A DNA stretch of 5,897 nt from Oscillospiraceae bacterium (GTDB lineage: Bacteria; Bacillota; Clostridia; Oscillospirales; Oscillospiraceae). Both the position numbers and the translations under genes were made by a program. Shown one piece after another: positions 5,035 to 5,897 of the stretch. Numbering within the stretch: position 1 is the stretch's first letter; each line of letters opens with the position of its first letter. Under the pieces are notes generated by a model. That model had not been told where the DNA came from and did no database searches. It saw only the letters and a program-made list of their open reading frames with translations. The stretch lies in contig JAGBGB010000357.1 of assembly GCA_017936205.1 (NCBI GenBank), forward strand, positions 1-5,897, read 5' to 3'.

Positions 5035-5897
5035 CTTTCCATCCCCAGCAAATACTGCTGCAGAACAGAAACATCCCGCACGCTGACATGGCCGTCTGCG
5101 TTGGTATCCCCTGCCAGCATAGGCAGTGCTGTAAGCTGCTCCTTATTGACTGTGTACCGCAGGAGCATAGCTGCATCCTTATTGTTCACCTGTCCGTCAG
5201 CGTTCACATCTCCGGCTACCACAACAGTAACTGTATCCAGCACCCGTTCCTCCCGGTCCATGAGCACCACTATGTCCCCGGTTGCCATGGTCTCGTCCTT
5301 CTGCAGCAATCTGCCCTCAGCAGAATAGGCGGCGGTTTCCTGAGAATTGATCTGGGACAGGACCTGCTCTACGGTATTCCGACCCGGCAAAACACCTGTA
5401 AGAAGCTGCTTATCCAGGCGGAGAGCGGAACCGGCTATGAGGCAGATATCCTCCGAGGGATTGGGTTGAACCGTGACCAGACACTTGGCAATGGAAAGGG
5501 GCTCTCCTGCCAGAGATACACTGATCTCCACCTCACCGGGAGCAAGGGCACAGATCGTACCCTGATCGTCCACGGTGGCTACGGTAATATCTCCGGATCT
5601 CCAAACAAGGCTGTGATTCTCATAGTCCACGGGAGAAACCCGAGCCATTAGATCATAGGACATTCCGGAAATCATTGTGAGCTTATTCTTGTCCAGGGTA
5701 ACACAAGCCACCTCATCCCGATCACGGATCAGGGCGCGGACCGTCAATTCCTCGGTAACACAGATATAATCATCTGTATCCCAGCCCACAAAGACCTTGC
5801 TTTCATCGCTTACGGGAACCTGAGGCGGTACAGCCTTGCCCAGATAAGGAACCTGTTGGCAAGCCAGCTCTGTACCATCCTCCATACAGAAGCGGAC
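5022..5897 (-). CDS. C-terminal part of a surface protein with InlB-type repeat, BIG2 domain and type I dockerin (5' end outside window)
   Basis: The frame is open to the window edge, so the start lies upstream; 291 residues are visible, ending at TGA 5024-5022. Modules in order: residues 1-57 resemble a Listeria-Bacteroides/InlB B-type repeat (DG, hydrophobic-P-x-P, VGWD, TVRA pattern); 63-143 a BIG2 Ig-like domain (VTLDKNKL, SP, LVWRSGD, VATVDDQG, APGEVEISV); 151-227 a small module of the kind that often precedes dockerins in Clostridia (ending ATGDIVVLMD then TVTVVVAGD); 229-285 a complete type I dockerin with two calcium-loop repeats. The protein ends six residues after the dockerin, so the dockerin is C-terminal. 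No catalytic domain is visible, although the missing N-terminal part could carry one. It is expected to be secreted and non-covalently attached to a cohesin-bearing partner. The next gene, 23 bases downstream on the same strand, encodes cohesin-type modules, which makes it the obvious candidate partner. Product family is well supported; biological role is unknown. Confidence 0.93.
   Translation of the reverse strand, partial: VRFCMEDGTELACQQVPYLGKAVPPQVPVSDESKVFVGWDTDDYICVTEELTVRALIRDRDEVACVTLDKNKLTMISGMSYDLMARVSPVDYENHSLVWRSGDITVATVDDQGTICALAPGEVEISVSLAGEPLSIAKCLVTVQPNPSEDICLIAGSALRLDKQLLTGVLPGRNTVEQVLSQINSQETAAYSAEGRLLQKDETMATGDIVVLMDREERVLDTVTVVVAGDVNADGQVNNKDAAMLLRYTVNKEQLTALPMLAGDTNADGHVSVRDVSVLQQYLLGMESPLS
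5043..5213 (-). other. Type I dockerin domain
   Basis: Residues 229-285 of the visible upstream protein contain two EF-hand-like calcium loops. The first reads DVNADGQVNNKD and the second DTNADGHVSVRD, with calcium-ligand positions 1, 3, 5, 9 and 12 filled by D/N/D/N/D and D/N/D/S/D. Each loop is followed by a helix ending in a conserved Tyr (LLRY and LQQY). In type I dockerins positions 10 and 11 of each loop contribute to cohesin choice; here they are N-K in the first and V-R in the second. The two faces therefore differ, unlike the near-symmetric Clostridium thermocellum dockerins that can bind in two orientations. The call is firm; the specificity reading is inference. Confidence 0.95.
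5469..5711 (-). other. BIG2 (bacterial Ig-like, group 2) domain
   Basis: Residues 63-143 of the visible upstream protein follow the BIG2 consensus: an opening VTLDKNKL strand, a strand ending in VSP, a W-R-S-G-D turn, VATVD followed by a D-Q-G turn, and a closing APGEVEISV strand. BIG2 domains are structural beta-sandwich modules of bacterial surface proteins and usually act as spacers or adhesive units. The domain sits between an InlB-type repeat and the pre-dockerin module. Confidence 0.9.

Noticed and set aside
4712..5176. 154-codon minus-strand frame crossing the gene junction
   Set aside because: It overlaps the end of the dockerin gene and the signal peptide of the large gene in a different frame. 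Both overlapped regions have clear family evidence in their own frames.
5088..5651. 187-codon open frame on the plus strand opposite the dockerin gene
   Set aside because: It is antisense to the dockerin and BIG2 coding sequence, has Cys/His-rich unpatterned translation, and is explained as a shadow.

Overview
The window holds two genes, both on the minus strand and both cut by the window edges. They read from high to low coordinates. At the right edge (5897 to 5022) is the C-terminal part of a secreted or surface protein that ends in a type I dockerin. After 23 bases comes a very large gene (4998 to 1, 1,666 codons visible, no stop reached). It encodes a secreted, multi-module protein with leucine-rich repeats, Listeria-Bacteroides (InlB B-type) repeats, Ig-like domains and three tandem cohesin-type modules. 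There is no other gene, no RNA gene, no mobile element and no CRISPR array. Coding sequence fills essentially the whole window.

The organism is most likely a gut-type member of Clostridia (Bacillota), plausibly Oscillospiraceae/Ruminococcaceae or a relative. The evidence is the strong AAGGAG Shine-Dalgarno, moderate GC with many CTG/GGC/ACC codons, and the module vocabulary: BspA-type LRR_5, InlB B-repeats, Big_2, Ig-like domains, a cohesin form with a G-L-M-G signature, and a dockerin preceded by a small beta-rich module. This combination is typical of large surface proteins from that group. The genus cannot be fixed from the sequence.

Layout of the large protein, N to C terminus (residue numbers): signal peptide 1-30; Tyr/Trp-rich module about 36-235; beta-sandwich-like region about 280-430; two InlB B-type repeats 431-574; LRR_5 region 581-978; third InlB B-type repeat 983-1048; two Ig-like domains 1057-1222; cohesin-type modules 1224-1355, 1358-1478 and 1480-1605; then the start of another module that leaves the window.

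The main inference is that the two genes form a co-transcribed cohesin-dockerin pair. The dockerin product could dock onto the cohesin modules of its neighbour and build an extracellular complex. No glycoside hydrolase, peptidase or cellulose-binding module is visible in either product, so this does not look like a classical cellulosome. An adhesive or scaffolding assembly is more likely. Cohesin-dockerin specificity between these particular proteins is not shown by the sequence.
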